Shown piece by piece: positions 48,812 to 56,010 of a DNA stretch of 56,565 nt. The stretch lies in assembly GCA_945878845.1 (NCBI GenBank), contig CAMCUB010000023.1, positions 1-56,565 on the forward strand, given 5' to 3'. The position numbers were made by a program, and so were the translations under genes. Every line of letters begins with the position of its first letter. Position 1 is the first letter of the stretch. The stretch comes from Erythrobacter sanguineus. GTDB taxonomy: Bacteria > Pseudomonadota > Alphaproteobacteria > Sphingomonadales > Sphingomonadaceae. The notes beneath the pieces are model-generated. The model saw only the letters and a list, made by a program, of their open reading frames with translations. It searched no databases and was not told the DNA's origin.

Positions 48812-48976
48812 ATGTCACTCACCGTCGCACAGCGTCACGCCTGGAGCCTCGCCCGCACCCTGATGGTCTGCGTTACCCTGTTCCAAGCCGGTAATGGCTA
48901 TGCCGCCGTTCCCACGGCCGAATTCGATGGCGATGCCGACAGCGTCATCCATGAATATGACCCGTTCAATCCCTGA
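48812..48976 (+). CDS. Small exported or membrane protein, 54 residues
   Basis: The ATG follows AGGAG at 48801-48805 with a good spacing. The protein has a single hydrophobic segment (LARTLMVCVTLFQAGNGYAA) like a signal peptide or anchor, and a short acidic tail (FDGDADSVIHEYDPFNP). Probably translated; function unknown. It starts the string of small genes before DUF736. About 280 bases upstream have no gene. Confidence 0.6.
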   Translation: MSLTVAQRHAWSLARTLMVCVTLFQAGNGYAAVPTAEFDGDADSVIHEYDPFNP

Positions 48977-49120
48977 CCGCGTCAGATTGCGGTGCGGCGC
49001 ATGGCTGGATTTCCATCGGGTATTCCAGCCGATGCGCATTTCTGCTATGGATTCCATGCACATTGCGCTGCGGTGGAGGTGGAGAGCGCGTCCCTTGCCC
49101 TTGGTTCCAAGGAGGACGCC

Positions 49121-49525
49121 ATGCTGATCGGCTTTGCCCTGATAATCGTCGCAGTAATCCTGTGCTGCGCGCTTCTATTCCGCCTTTCGATCTACGCCCT
49201 TCCACTGTTCGTCGCGTTTCTTGCGGGTTCGGCGACTTATCGCACCGATAGCGGCATTCTCGCTGCGCTCGCCGCCGCAGCCATATCTGCTATCATCGTG
49301 CTCGCTGCAGCCCGGTTCGCACTGGCGCTCGCTAAGTCCGACCTGACACGTGCCGCAGTCGGATTTGCCTTTGCCGCGCCTGCAGCCATTGCGGGCTATC
49401 ATGCAGTCCATGGCATTGCTGCGGCGACCATGCCGCCAAGCGCATGGCAACTCGCCTTGTCATTGCTCGGCGCTGCGATGATCGCGGCTGCATCGTGGAC
49501 ACAATGGAGCCGCGCTCGTCCCTAG
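49121..49525 (+). CDS. Small integral membrane protein, 134 residues
   Basis: Four or five hydrophobic segments almost end to end (MLIGFALIIVAVILCCALLF; ALPLFVAFLAGSA; ILAALAAAAISAIIVLAAA; VGFAFAAPAAIAGY; LALSLLGAAMIAAAS). The AAGGAGG at 49109-49115 is a perfect ribosome site for the ATG at 49121, though the frame opens at 48992. No family is recognised; such small membrane proteins occur in conjugative modules. Confidence 0.68.
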   Translation: MLIGFALIIVAVILCCALLFRLSIYALPLFVAFLAGSATYRTDSGILAALAAAAISAIIVLAAARFALALAKSDLTRAAVGFAFAAPAAIAGYHAVHGIAAATMPPSAWQLALSLLGAAMIAAASWTQWSRARP

Positions 49526-50138
49526 CTTTGCCATTTTTCCAAGCCCTGCCCGCCAGGATCTTGGCGGGACTCGCAAGGTCAGTTCAGCCGGTACGAGGCA
49601 GGGCGTTGCGTTCAAATGGCAGTTTCTGCGTCCCTCGTCTTGGGTCAGTTGGTCTGGGAGTTTGCGGGGGCGGAGCGAGGCCGAGAATCCGCAGTCGGTT
49701 TTGGGCTGGCCAGTGGCGGACCGATTGCGCTGATCTCAATCAGGCCCGGATTGGCGCAAGGCCGTTGCCAATATCTGCGATTGCAGTGACGACTAGCATG
49801 CACACCGGACGATGACACTTTTCTCATCGCATATCGGTCTTGGAAGTCCGGGAAGTGCCATTTCTCCCGGTCAAGTGTGACCCGAGCCCACTGCTGCCTC
49901 GTCAATGGCCGTGGTTGGCAGGGGATGGCTTCGCCGCTTGATCCCTTGCTGCAACGCCGTCTGCGCCAACTTTCTTCCCCTGGGCGTGCCGCCCATTCCT
50001 CGCGAGGCAAGAAAGCCGTCTGGCCGTCGTCCTCCACTGCGTTTCGGCCGTTCCGGTGCAGCGGGCACAAGCCCCTGCCTTCAACCAGCCATCGAGGCCG
50101 CGATGGGCGCGGGTTCGACCAACTTGAAGGAATGCATC
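49526..50138. other. Gene-free stretch with hairpin and shared leader element
   Basis: About 610 bases with no convincing gene. A CCCGCCA/TGGCGGG hairpin at 49549-49568 after the membrane protein gene is a likely terminator or attenuator. The right end (50031-50047) has the CCTCC-CTGCG-TTTCGG block also found in the palindrome at 46880-46896. Reading frames on the minus strand here have no family match and poor ribosome sites. Confidence 0.55.
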
Positions 50139-50459
50139 ATGGCCAACATCGGAACTTTCACCAAGACCGGCAACGAATACAAGGGCGAGATCGTCACCAT
50201 GTCAGTGCAGCAGAAGAACGTCCGCATCGTCCCCGAAGCCAGCGACAACGAAAATGCGCCGTCGCACCGGGTTTTCGTCGGCCGCGCGGAAATCGGCGCC
50301 GCCTGGACCAAGACCTCCAACGAAGGCCGCGAATATCTCTCGGTCAAGCTCGACGATCCCAGCTTCACCGCTCCCATCTTTGCCAACCTCTTCGATGACG
50401 AAGACGGCAAGAGCTTCAATCTGATCTGGTCGCGCACCCGCCGCGCTAACGGCGACTGA
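50139..50459 (+). CDS. DUF736 protein, copy 1
   Basis: A 106-residue protein: MANIGTFTKTGNEYKGEIVTM, a middle RIVPEASDNENAPSHRV and the end LDDPSFTAPIFANLFDDEDG. This is DUF736, small beta-rich proteins constantly found in alphaproteobacterial conjugative elements, function unknown. GAAGGA precedes the ATG. A diverged second copy is at 54729. Confidence 0.93.
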   Translation: MANIGTFTKTGNEYKGEIVTMSVQQKNVRIVPEASDNENAPSHRVFVGRAEIGAAWTKTSNEGREYLSVKLDDPSFTAPIFANLFDDEDGKSFNLIWSRTRRANGD

Positions 50460-50508
50460 CCGCCCAGCCAGCCCCGCCCGGCACCTCCCGGGCGGGGCAT
50501 CGGCTTGC

Positions 50509-50736
50509 TCATTGGTCAAATCCAGCGGGGGGATCGGCGAGAAGGTCAGCTGGCTTTACATGAAGTGCCTGCGCAGTCTCATGTATTGAAAGGAGTGTGG
50601 CATTTTGACTGCCGCGTTCGATCATGCTGACATAGGCGCGATCAACACCCATCCGTTCGGCTACCGCTTCCTGGCTCAAGCCAGCGGCGATGCGATAGAA
50701 GCGCACATTGGCACCGAAGAGTTTGCGGATGTCCAT
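50509..50736 (-). CDS. XRE-family regulator, QseC-like
   Basis: A 75-residue Cro/CI helix-turn-helix protein (LFGANVRFYRIAAGLSQEAVAERMGVDRAYVSMIERG). It is divergent from a DUF2285 gene at 50909 and separated by a region with a perfect palindrome. In ICEMlSym of Mesorhizobium, QseC is a small XRE protein divergent from qseM (a DUF2285 antiactivator). The arrangement is the same here, so a QseC-like role in switching transfer is a reasonable inference. Confidence 0.85.
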   Translation of the reverse strand: MDIRKLFGANVRFYRIAAGLSQEAVAERMGVDRAYVSMIERGSQNATLLSIHETAQALHVKPADLLADPPAGFDQ

Positions 50737-50772
50737 CCGCAGCTTAGAAACCGGTCGCGTATTCTCGTGCTA

Positions 50773-50786
50773 CGTATTATAATACG
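50773..50786. promoter_or_regulatory. Palindromic operator with overlapping TATAAT boxes
   Basis: CGTATTATAATACG is a perfect 14-base palindrome in the divergent region between the XRE and DUF2285 genes. It carries a TATAAT on each strand (50778-50783 plus; 50776-50781 minus), so a repressor bound here would block both promoters. A second, wider dyad CTTATCC/GGATAAG lies at 50835-50841 and 50872-50878, closer to the DUF2285 start. Confidence 0.72.
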
Positions 50787-50908
50787 CGGGGCGGTAGGAT
50801 GCTCAGGCTGAATTCGATTTCGACCCCTGTGGGAGCTTATCCTCGCGAGCGCAGAACTCTCTCCGCATGAGGGGATAAGATAAGTTTTCGCCATTTCGGA
50901 GGGTCTTC

Positions 50909-51226
50909 ATGCTAGGAGACAGTTCATGCCGAAACGAGTCGAAACCGAAGGCTCGGACAATGACAATCGTTCCTTTTGAAGACAGCCCGCCCCTCTCGGA
51001 TACGGTAACGCCGTATGACGAACGCCATTTTATCACGTATTTACGGCTACTTGACGCCGCGGATGAGAGTGCGGAATGGACCGAAGTTGTGCAGATCGTC
51101 TTTGGGATCGATCCTGCCCTGGAGCCGGTCCGGGCGCGTCAGGTCCATGAGACCCACCTCGACCGAGCACGCTGGATGACGTCCCACGGCTATCGACATC
51201 TGCTTGAGAAAGAACAAAAAGGCTGA
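50909..51226 (+). CDS. DUF2285-type protein, QseM-like antiactivator
   Basis: A 105-residue protein. The segment LRLLDAADESAEWTEVVQIVFGID followed by RARWMTSHGYRHLL is the DUF2285 pattern. QseM of Mesorhizobium is a small DUF2285 protein that blocks TraR and FseA and is controlled by the divergent QseC. GGAGGG at 50898-50903 precedes the ATG at 50909; a second ATG at 50960 has a weaker site. Role by synteny; antiactivation is inferred. Confidence 0.75.
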   Translation: MLGDSSCRNESKPKARTMTIVPFEDSPPLSDTVTPYDERHFITYLRLLDAADESAEWTEVVQIVFGIDPALEPVRARQVHETHLDRARWMTSHGYRHLLEKEQKG

Positions 51227-51383
51227 ATTCTCGGACACGGATTGGCCCCCTTGCCCTAAACGCCCCGTCAGAATTTCTGCGCCTCCGGGCATAAGCATCC
51301 CCAGATTTTGATACTTGCGGCTTACCGTTGGTTAACAAAGACTTGATGCTTGGCCTTTTTGCCTGTGCTTTGCAGGGGTCTTT

Positions 51384-51713
51384 ATGCCCGGTGGTTCGTC
51401 ATGGCGGTCACCATCGACCGCGGATCAATATCGCGATCACGACTTTGCGGACTTCGCGCAGGAATTCCTGCACCGTAATGCTGATTACCGCCGCGATTAT
51501 GCCGAAACCCACGAACGCATCATCCGCATCCCTGAGAGCGAACACCATGAAAAGGAGGGCCTGTCCCGGCGATGGGGCTTGAGCTTTCCCCACGAACCCG
51601 CAAACAAATCCACGCCGAAGCCCGGCTCATTGGTCGCCCAGCGCATCGCCCGACGTGATCGTCATCGAGACTGCCGATCCGGACCTCCAACTAACGTGGC
51701 TAAGCGGGTGTAA
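51384..51713 (+). CDS. DUF6499 protein, N-terminal half of an FseA-like activator
   Basis: A 109-residue frame. The segment HDFADFAQEFLHRNADYRRDYAE then LSRRWGLSFPHEP is the DUF6499 transcriptional-regulator-like domain. The last about 30 residues do not look like family. The following frame encodes a DUF2285 domain in the +1 register, and the two overlap at 51583-51713. In ICEMlSymR7A the activator FseA is made by fusing exactly these two domains by +1 frameshifting. The likely slip is at CCC-G, 51621-51624. GGGG lies before the ATG. Confidence 0.8.
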   Translation: MPGGSSWRSPSTADQYRDHDFADFAQEFLHRNADYRRDYAETHERIIRIPESEHHEKEGLSRRWGLSFPHEPANKSTPKPGSLVAQRIARRDRHRDCRSGPPTNVAKRV

Positions 51714-52158
51714 GCCGCTAGCAGAGGTTTCGACATCTGCCGGAAGGCATCTCATTTGCAGTCGGGGCAATGGCAGGCTGCGACTTTGCGTTCGATACCG
51801 AGCTGCCCTGCCCGTTCCCGCCGTCTCCGTACCGTGCGATGAAAGCTATCAACTGCGCATCGCAGCTGTCACGCGTATGCATCTGATAACGCGCGGCTCC
51901 AGCCCCACATCCCAAGGCGCTCACGTCATCACGCACAATCAACGGCTGCGGTTGACCCGCTTCCTCGCCATCCACGATGCCCTCGCAGCGGGTGCATCTT
52001 CTCGTGACCTCGCCTACGGCCTGATCTTCCCCAATCACCGGCCACTTGCGGGCGCGACCTGGAAAGCCTCGAGTGAGCGGCGGCAGGTTCTTCGGCTGAT
52101 CGCCCAAACGCGCAGCCTCGTCTCCGGCGGATATCGCGGTATTCTCTTACACCGCTGA
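51655..52158 (+). CDS. DUF2285 protein, C-terminal half of an FseA-like activator
   Basis: The frame has a GTG at 51655 but is open from 51583. Residues HWSPSASPDVIVIETADP just before and at the start fit the linker of fused family members, which argues that it is normally reached by frameshift from the DUF6499 frame. The end is a DUF2285 helix-turn-helix: RLTRFLAIHDALAAGASSRDLAYGL, then RQVLRLIAQTRSLVSGGYRGILLHR. FseA activates excision gene rdfS, and here an AlpA-like gene follows. No ribosome site supports the GTG. Confidence 0.8.
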   Translation: MIVIETADPDLQLTWLSGCKPLAEVSTSAGRHLICSRGNGRLRLCVRYRAALPVPAVSVPCDESYQLRIAAVTRMHLITRGSSPTSQGAHVITHNQRLRLTRFLAIHDALAAGASSRDLAYGLIFPNHRPLAGATWKASSERRQVLRLIAQTRSLVSGGYRGILLHR

Positions 52159-52288
52159 CCGAGACATTCGGGGTGACAAATTGCGTCACCTGCATTCGGT
52201 CACTCCCTGCCCCTGCCAATCCTCCGCCAAAGCTCGCGAACCCCAGCGACAGCCCGCTGCTGCTGCCAACCTTCGCCGGAGCCTTGCC

Positions 52289-52561
52289 ATGGATGCCATA
52301 CCCACCCCCGTTACTGCACGATTTCTGCGGACGCCTGATGCTGCAGTGCACCTCGGGCTTTCGGCCCGCACACTCGAAAAGCACCGCTGTTTCGGGACGG
52401 GGCCAGTCTATCGCAAGCTCGGTGGCCGGATCGTCTATGCGGTGACAGATCTCGACGCATGGGCAGAGCAAGGGCTGCGGCGGTCAACCAGCGATCCCGG
52501 CAAAGGTATCGTCCACCCAGCCAAGCGTCTTGATGGCTATACTCCGCCGGTCCGGCGCTGA
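52289..52561 (+). CDS. AlpA/RdfS-like excisionase
   Basis: A 90-residue MerR/AlpA-type winged-helix protein (RFLRTPDAAVHLGLSARTLEKHR, FGTGPVYRKLGGRIVYAVTDLDAWAEQGL). Such small DNA-binding proteins act as recombination directionality factors. In the FseA systems, rdfS is the gene activated, and its position here agrees. GGAG lies at 52278-52281. It is followed at 9 bases by repA. Excisionase function is inferred. Confidence 0.82.
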   Translation: MDAIPTPVTARFLRTPDAAVHLGLSARTLEKHRCFGTGPVYRKLGGRIVYAVTDLDAWAEQGLRRSTSDPGKGIVHPAKRLDGYTPPVRR

Positions 52562-52569
52562 GGCACGCA

Positions 52570-53463
52570 ATGCGACGCCTGTCCGCCTTCCCAGCCAAGC
52601 CTGCTCAGCTTGACCTGTTCATGTCCCAGGGCCGCGATATTGCCGCGCGCGACGCGCAGGACCTGATGGCCTGGCCGTTCTTCAGCCTCGCCAAATCAAA
52701 GCGAGTCCGTCCGATCGATTTCCGGATGGGTGAGGTTTCGATCCTCGTCGAGGCGACAGCCGAACATGGCATGGCGACCATCTGGGACGCTGATGTCCTC
52801 ATCTGGGTGGCGAGCCAGATCGTCGAAGCGCGCGATGCCGGTCGGCCTACCTCGCGGTTGATCGCCGCGACCCCGCACGAGATCCTTGCCTTCACCCGGC
52901 GGGGCACAGGCAAAGCCAGCTATGAGCGGCTGAAGGCCGGGCTGGATCGCCTGCAATCGACCACCATCGCAACCTCCATCCGCCAGCATGATGCGCGGCG
53001 GCGGCACCGCTTTTCGTGGATCAATGAGTGGAAAGAGCGTCTCGACCATTCGGGTCGCGCGCTCGGGATCGAGATGATCATCCCTGACTGGTTCTACGAA
53101 GGCGTAATCGATCAGGCGCTCGTGCTCACCATTGATGCCGACTACTTCGCACTGACCGGTGGTCTGGAGCGCTGGCTTTACCGCCTCGTGCGCAAGCATG
53201 GGGGCAAACAGCGCGGAGGCTGGAGCTTCGACTTCCAGCATCTGCACATGAAGTCAGGCGCGCTCTCCCCGCCCAAACGCTTCGCATTCGAGCTGCGCGA
53301 CATCGTCCGCCGCCAAGCGCTGCCGGGATACACGCTCACCATCGAACATGCACTCGGCCGCGAACGGTTGAACTTTGTCGCTGTCCGGCCCGACCCGTTC
53401 GACGCCGCAATGCGCCGTCTCGGTCTGCGGACCACCAACCATCACCCTGTGGATATGTCATGA
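52570..53463 (+). CDS. Replication initiator RepA (RPA family)
   Basis: A 297-residue protein of the plasmid replication initiator A family: LDLFMSQGRDIAARDAQDLMAWPFFSLAKSKR, LIAATPHEILAFTRRGTG, WLYRLVRKHGGKQRGGW. The C-terminal winged-helix region ends with LNFVAVRPDPFDAAMRR. It binds iterons to open an origin. Three iterons follow its stop directly. In an integrated element this may allow rolling or theta replication after excision. Confidence 0.9.
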   Translation: MRRLSAFPAKPAQLDLFMSQGRDIAARDAQDLMAWPFFSLAKSKRVRPIDFRMGEVSILVEATAEHGMATIWDADVLIWVASQIVEARDAGRPTSRLIAATPHEILAFTRRGTGKASYERLKAGLDRLQSTTIATSIRQHDARRRHRFSWINEWKERLDHSGRALGIEMIIPDWFYEGVIDQALVLTIDADYFALTGGLERWLYRLVRKHGGKQRGGWSFDFQHLHMKSGALSPPKRFAFELRDIVRRQALPGYTLTIEHALGRERLNFVAVRPDPFDAAMRRLGLRTTNHHPVDMS

Positions 53464-53470
53464 TGCAGCA

Positions 53471-53533
53471 CGGACTATCAGGAACCGCCACACTCGGATC
53501 ATCAGGAACCGGAAGTTCGGACTATCGGGAACC
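53471..53533 (+). repeat. Three iterons, candidate oriV
   Basis: CGGACTATCAGGAACCG (53471), CGGATCATCAGGAACCG (53495) and CGGACTATCGGGAACC (53518), starts 24 and 23 bases apart, right after repA. An AT-richer stretch with a hairpin AAGAATCC/GGATTCTT (53593-53611) and a DnaA-box-like TGTGGACAA (53629-53637) follow. This is the usual layout of an iteron origin. Confidence 0.75.
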
Positions 53534-53675
53534 AAAACGCCGTCCAAATTACGGGAAAACATCGGCAATTTTTGCCCTTAACTATCCTAACAAAGAATCC
53601 TTCGGATTCTTGCTAACGGCTGCGAACCTGTGGACAAAAAGCGGGGCGGACCCCGAAAGGCCTGCCGGTACGAGG

Positions 53676-54149
53676 ATGGGTGATGACCCGCAGCTGACCC
53701 ATGTGACGCTGGTCTGGCGCGAAGGCCAGCATGAGGACTGGATCAAATTCGGCAGGCCCGTTGCCGAACGGATCGTCAGCCGTAGCGAGCGGATCGAGAG
53801 CTATATGGCGGGCCAGATGTTCGCCTTGGTTCGCTGGGCGTCCAACGATTATGGCACCGTCCGTTCAACCTTGGACATCGTTCAAGCTGTCAGCCTGGGC
53901 AAGCAATGCGCAACCGTGCCGCAGGTCGACCCCGGCGGAGAGCTGCTGCTTTCGGTCCATGGCTGGCCCAAGGTCGCGCAAGTCTTCCGCCTTATCGATG
54001 CCATCGAAGCGTCAGGCATAGACCCCTGTGATGTTGCTCCGGAATATTGGCGACACATCCACAACAGGATGGCGGGCCGACTTACCCCGCGCGACTACAC
54101 GCCCGCGCGGCACCAAGCCTGGCTCCAGCGCAAGGCACTTCTGCCATGA
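53676..54149 (+). CDS. DUF2840 protein
   Basis: A 157-residue protein: THVTLVWREGQHEDWIKFGRP, VAERIVSRSERIESYMAGQ, FALVRWASNDYGTVRSTLDI, and a C-terminal VAPEYWRHIHNRMAGRL. DUF2840 occurs next to TraF-type peptidases in conjugative elements; function unknown. The ATG at 53676 follows GAGG; the upstream part of the frame is the origin region. Usually a parA lies between repA and this gene; here it is missing. Confidence 0.86.
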   Translation: MGDDPQLTHVTLVWREGQHEDWIKFGRPVAERIVSRSERIESYMAGQMFALVRWASNDYGTVRSTLDIVQAVSLGKQCATVPQVDPGGELLLSVHGWPKVAQVFRLIDAIEASGIDPCDVAPEYWRHIHNRMAGRLTPRDYTPARHQAWLQRKALLP

Positions 54150-54724
54150 AGCGGCGCAGCATGCTATTTGCAGCCATTGTAGGTTGCGCAACGCTCACCA
54201 CGTTTGCCGTGCCAGTCGCGCGCTTCGCCGTCTGGAATGCGACCGCTTCGGTCCCCACCGGACTCTATGCCATTCGTGGCAAGGCGAGCCTGCATGTTGG
54301 CGAGCGGGTCGCGATTGAGCCGCCGCCCGAACTGCGCCGACTGCTCGCCGAGCGGCGTTACCTCCCGACAGGCGTCCCGCTGCTGAAGCGCATCGCGGCT
54401 GTACGCGGCCAACGCGTCTGCCGTGATGCTTTGAGCATTACGATTGACGACCAATATGTCGGCGCGGCGCGTCCGCGGGACCGTCTGGGCCGCCCCTTGC
54501 CGACCTGGGCGGGCTGCCATGTCCTGCGCACCGGCGAGCTGTTCGTCATGAACCCGGCAGCGCCCGACAGTTTCGATGGGCGCTATTTCGGCGTGCTGCG
54601 TCTGACCCATGTCATTGGTCGCGCGGCCCCAGTCTGGACCGATGAAGCGGGCAATGGCGACCATGTCTGGTTCGCCGATCCGCGCGCCTCCGACGCTTCT
54701 TTACCTTCAACCCAAGGAGATTGA
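54146..54724 (+). CDS. S26 signal peptidase, TraF type
   Basis: A 192-residue membrane-anchored serine peptidase. One helix (about residues 7-27) leads to the catalytic Ser35 in SVPTGLY and Lys81 in LLKRIAAVRG. TraF-type enzymes mature the conjugative pilin, including cyclisation in RP4. It overlaps DUF2840 by four bases (ATGA), so they are coupled. A typical GDHVWFAD end follows. Confidence 0.92.
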   Translation: MKRRSMLFAAIVGCATLTTFAVPVARFAVWNATASVPTGLYAIRGKASLHVGERVAIEPPPELRRLLAERRYLPTGVPLLKRIAAVRGQRVCRDALSITIDDQYVGAARPRDRLGRPLPTWAGCHVLRTGELFVMNPAAPDSFDGRYFGVLRLTHVIGRAAPVWTDEAGNGDHVWFADPRASDASLPSTQGD

Positions 54725-54728
54725 ACCC

Positions 54729-55058
54729 ATGCGTATCGGGACTTTTCATGCCGCCGGCGGCGGCTACAGCGGGCAACTGCAGACGCTGTCGCTCAGCATT
54801 GAGATCTCACTCGTCCCGGCAGACCCATCGGACAGTGACAACGCTCCGGACTTCCGTGTGGTTGCTGGCGAAGATGAAGACGCGCGCGAAATAGGCGCAG
54901 GCTGGAAGCATGTCGGGGAGAAAGCGGGCGACTATGTCAGCTTGCAGATCGATGATCCTGCATTCGTGCAGCCGCTGCGCGCCAACCTGTTCAAAGGCGA
55001 TGACAGTGGCCATGTCCTGGTGTGGTCGCGTCCCTCGCGGCGCGAAAAGGCGAACTGA
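54729..55058 (+). CDS. DUF736 protein, copy 2
   Basis: A 109-residue, diverged paralogue of the protein at 50139: MRIGTFHAAGGGYSGQLQTL, SDSDNAPDFRVVAG, LQIDDPAFVQPLRANLFKGDD. AAGGAG lies 9 bases before the ATG. Two copies per element is common in this ICE type, which may mean separate roles or doubled dosage. Function unknown. Confidence 0.92.
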   Translation: MRIGTFHAAGGGYSGQLQTLSLSIEISLVPADPSDSDNAPDFRVVAGEDEDAREIGAGWKHVGEKAGDYVSLQIDDPAFVQPLRANLFKGDDSGHVLVWSRPSRREKAN

Positions 55059-55061
55059 GCC

Positions 55062-55763
55062 ATGCAGCTACGCCGCTTGGGCTTTGCCGACTTGGCTGCG
55101 CTCGCCATGTTCGGTGCCGCGCCTGCCTTTGGGCAGGACGCTGCCGACCCGGCAGCGCCGCGCACCGTCGACATTGCAGCGCACGTTGCTGAGGCATCGC
55201 TGCGTTTCGGCATCCCGGAGCAATGGATCTATGCGGTCATGCGGGCCGAGAGCGCTGGCCAGATCGGCGCGGTATCGTCGGCCGGAGCGATGGGGCTGAT
55301 GCAGCTCATGCCTGGAACCTGGGCGCGCCAGCGCGCCCGTTTCCGTCTCGGCAGCGACCCGTTCGATCCGCGCGACAACATTTTGGCAGGCACCAGTTAT
55401 CTTCGCGAAATGTACGACAGTTACGGCGCCTACGGCATGCTCGCCGCCTATAATGCAGGCCCCGGGCGCTATCAGGAGTGGCGCGATCGCGGTCGCCCGC
55501 TTCCTGCCGAAACCCGGGCCTATGTCGCAAAGATCGCACCGATGCTGCAATCGGACAGCACCGCCACTGTCGTCGCCAGCGCGTCGCCTGTGCAGCAAGT
55601 GCGCATTGCGTGGACGCAAAGCGGGCTGTTCGCGGCGCGAACTGCTGCGACCGAGGCATCGGCCGGCGCGGACGTAAGCGAAGGAACGGCGGCTGCGCCA
55701 CCTGCTTCGCTGCGTCCGCACGGCGGCCTGTTCGTCCCGGTCTCGGGGAACCGCGATCAGTGA
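55062..55763 (+). CDS. VirB1-like lytic transglycosylase
   Basis: A 233-residue exported SLT-type enzyme (signal peptide to about PAFGQ). Glu63 in VMRAESAGQIGAVSSAGAMGLMQ is the catalytic acid, and AAYNAGPGRYQEWR is typical. It opens peptidoglycan for the type IV transfer machine. The C-terminal about 65 residues are low complexity. It starts 3 bases after DUF736. Confidence 0.92.
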   Translation: MQLRRLGFADLAALAMFGAAPAFGQDAADPAAPRTVDIAAHVAEASLRFGIPEQWIYAVMRAESAGQIGAVSSAGAMGLMQLMPGTWARQRARFRLGSDPFDPRDNILAGTSYLREMYDSYGAYGMLAAYNAGPGRYQEWRDRGRPLPAETRAYVAKIAPMLQSDSTATVVASASPVQQVRIAWTQSGLFAARTAATEASAGADVSEGTAAAPPASLRPHGGLFVPVSGNRDQ

Positions 55764-55803
55764 CGGGCCACCTCCCAATCTGGCGCGTCATGGCGTGGAC
55801 TAG

Positions 55804-55990
55804 CGCAAAATTGTGCGGAAGCGGGGTTGCAGGAAAGGATGGGTCAGGAGGATGGCAAGATGAAAGCGGAGCCAGCCGCCGGGGTGTGGGGCCGCAGAAT
55901 TGCGGGATTTTCACAGCCAGCCGCCCTGCCCGATGGCTGGCTCAAGTCTCGATAATTGTCGCAATTCCGCCGTTCAATGAGCCAGCCGCT
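55804..55990. other. Candidate oriT upstream of the relaxase
   Basis: The 247 bases before the relaxase gene have no gene but many repeats: three AATT-centred motifs (CGCAAAATTGTGCG at 55804-55817; CGCAGAATTGCG at about 55894-55905; TCGCAATTCCG at about 55959-55969), three copies of GCCAGCCGC (55871, 55916, 55981) and a GCCAGCC/GGCTGGC hairpin (55916-55941). Origin-of-transfer sites often sit here. The nick site is not identified. Confidence 0.5.
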
Positions 55991-56010
55991 GTATCGCATC
56001 GCTTGACATC

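Noticed and set aside
49645..50070. 141-codon minus-strand frame before DUF736
   Set aside because: Rich in Arg and Pro, poor start context, and it covers the repeated leader element; more likely non-coding.
51655..52158. DUF2285 frame as an independently started gene
   Set aside because: The GTG lacks a ribosome site and family-like residues precede it in the same frame; frameshift from the upstream frame explains it better.
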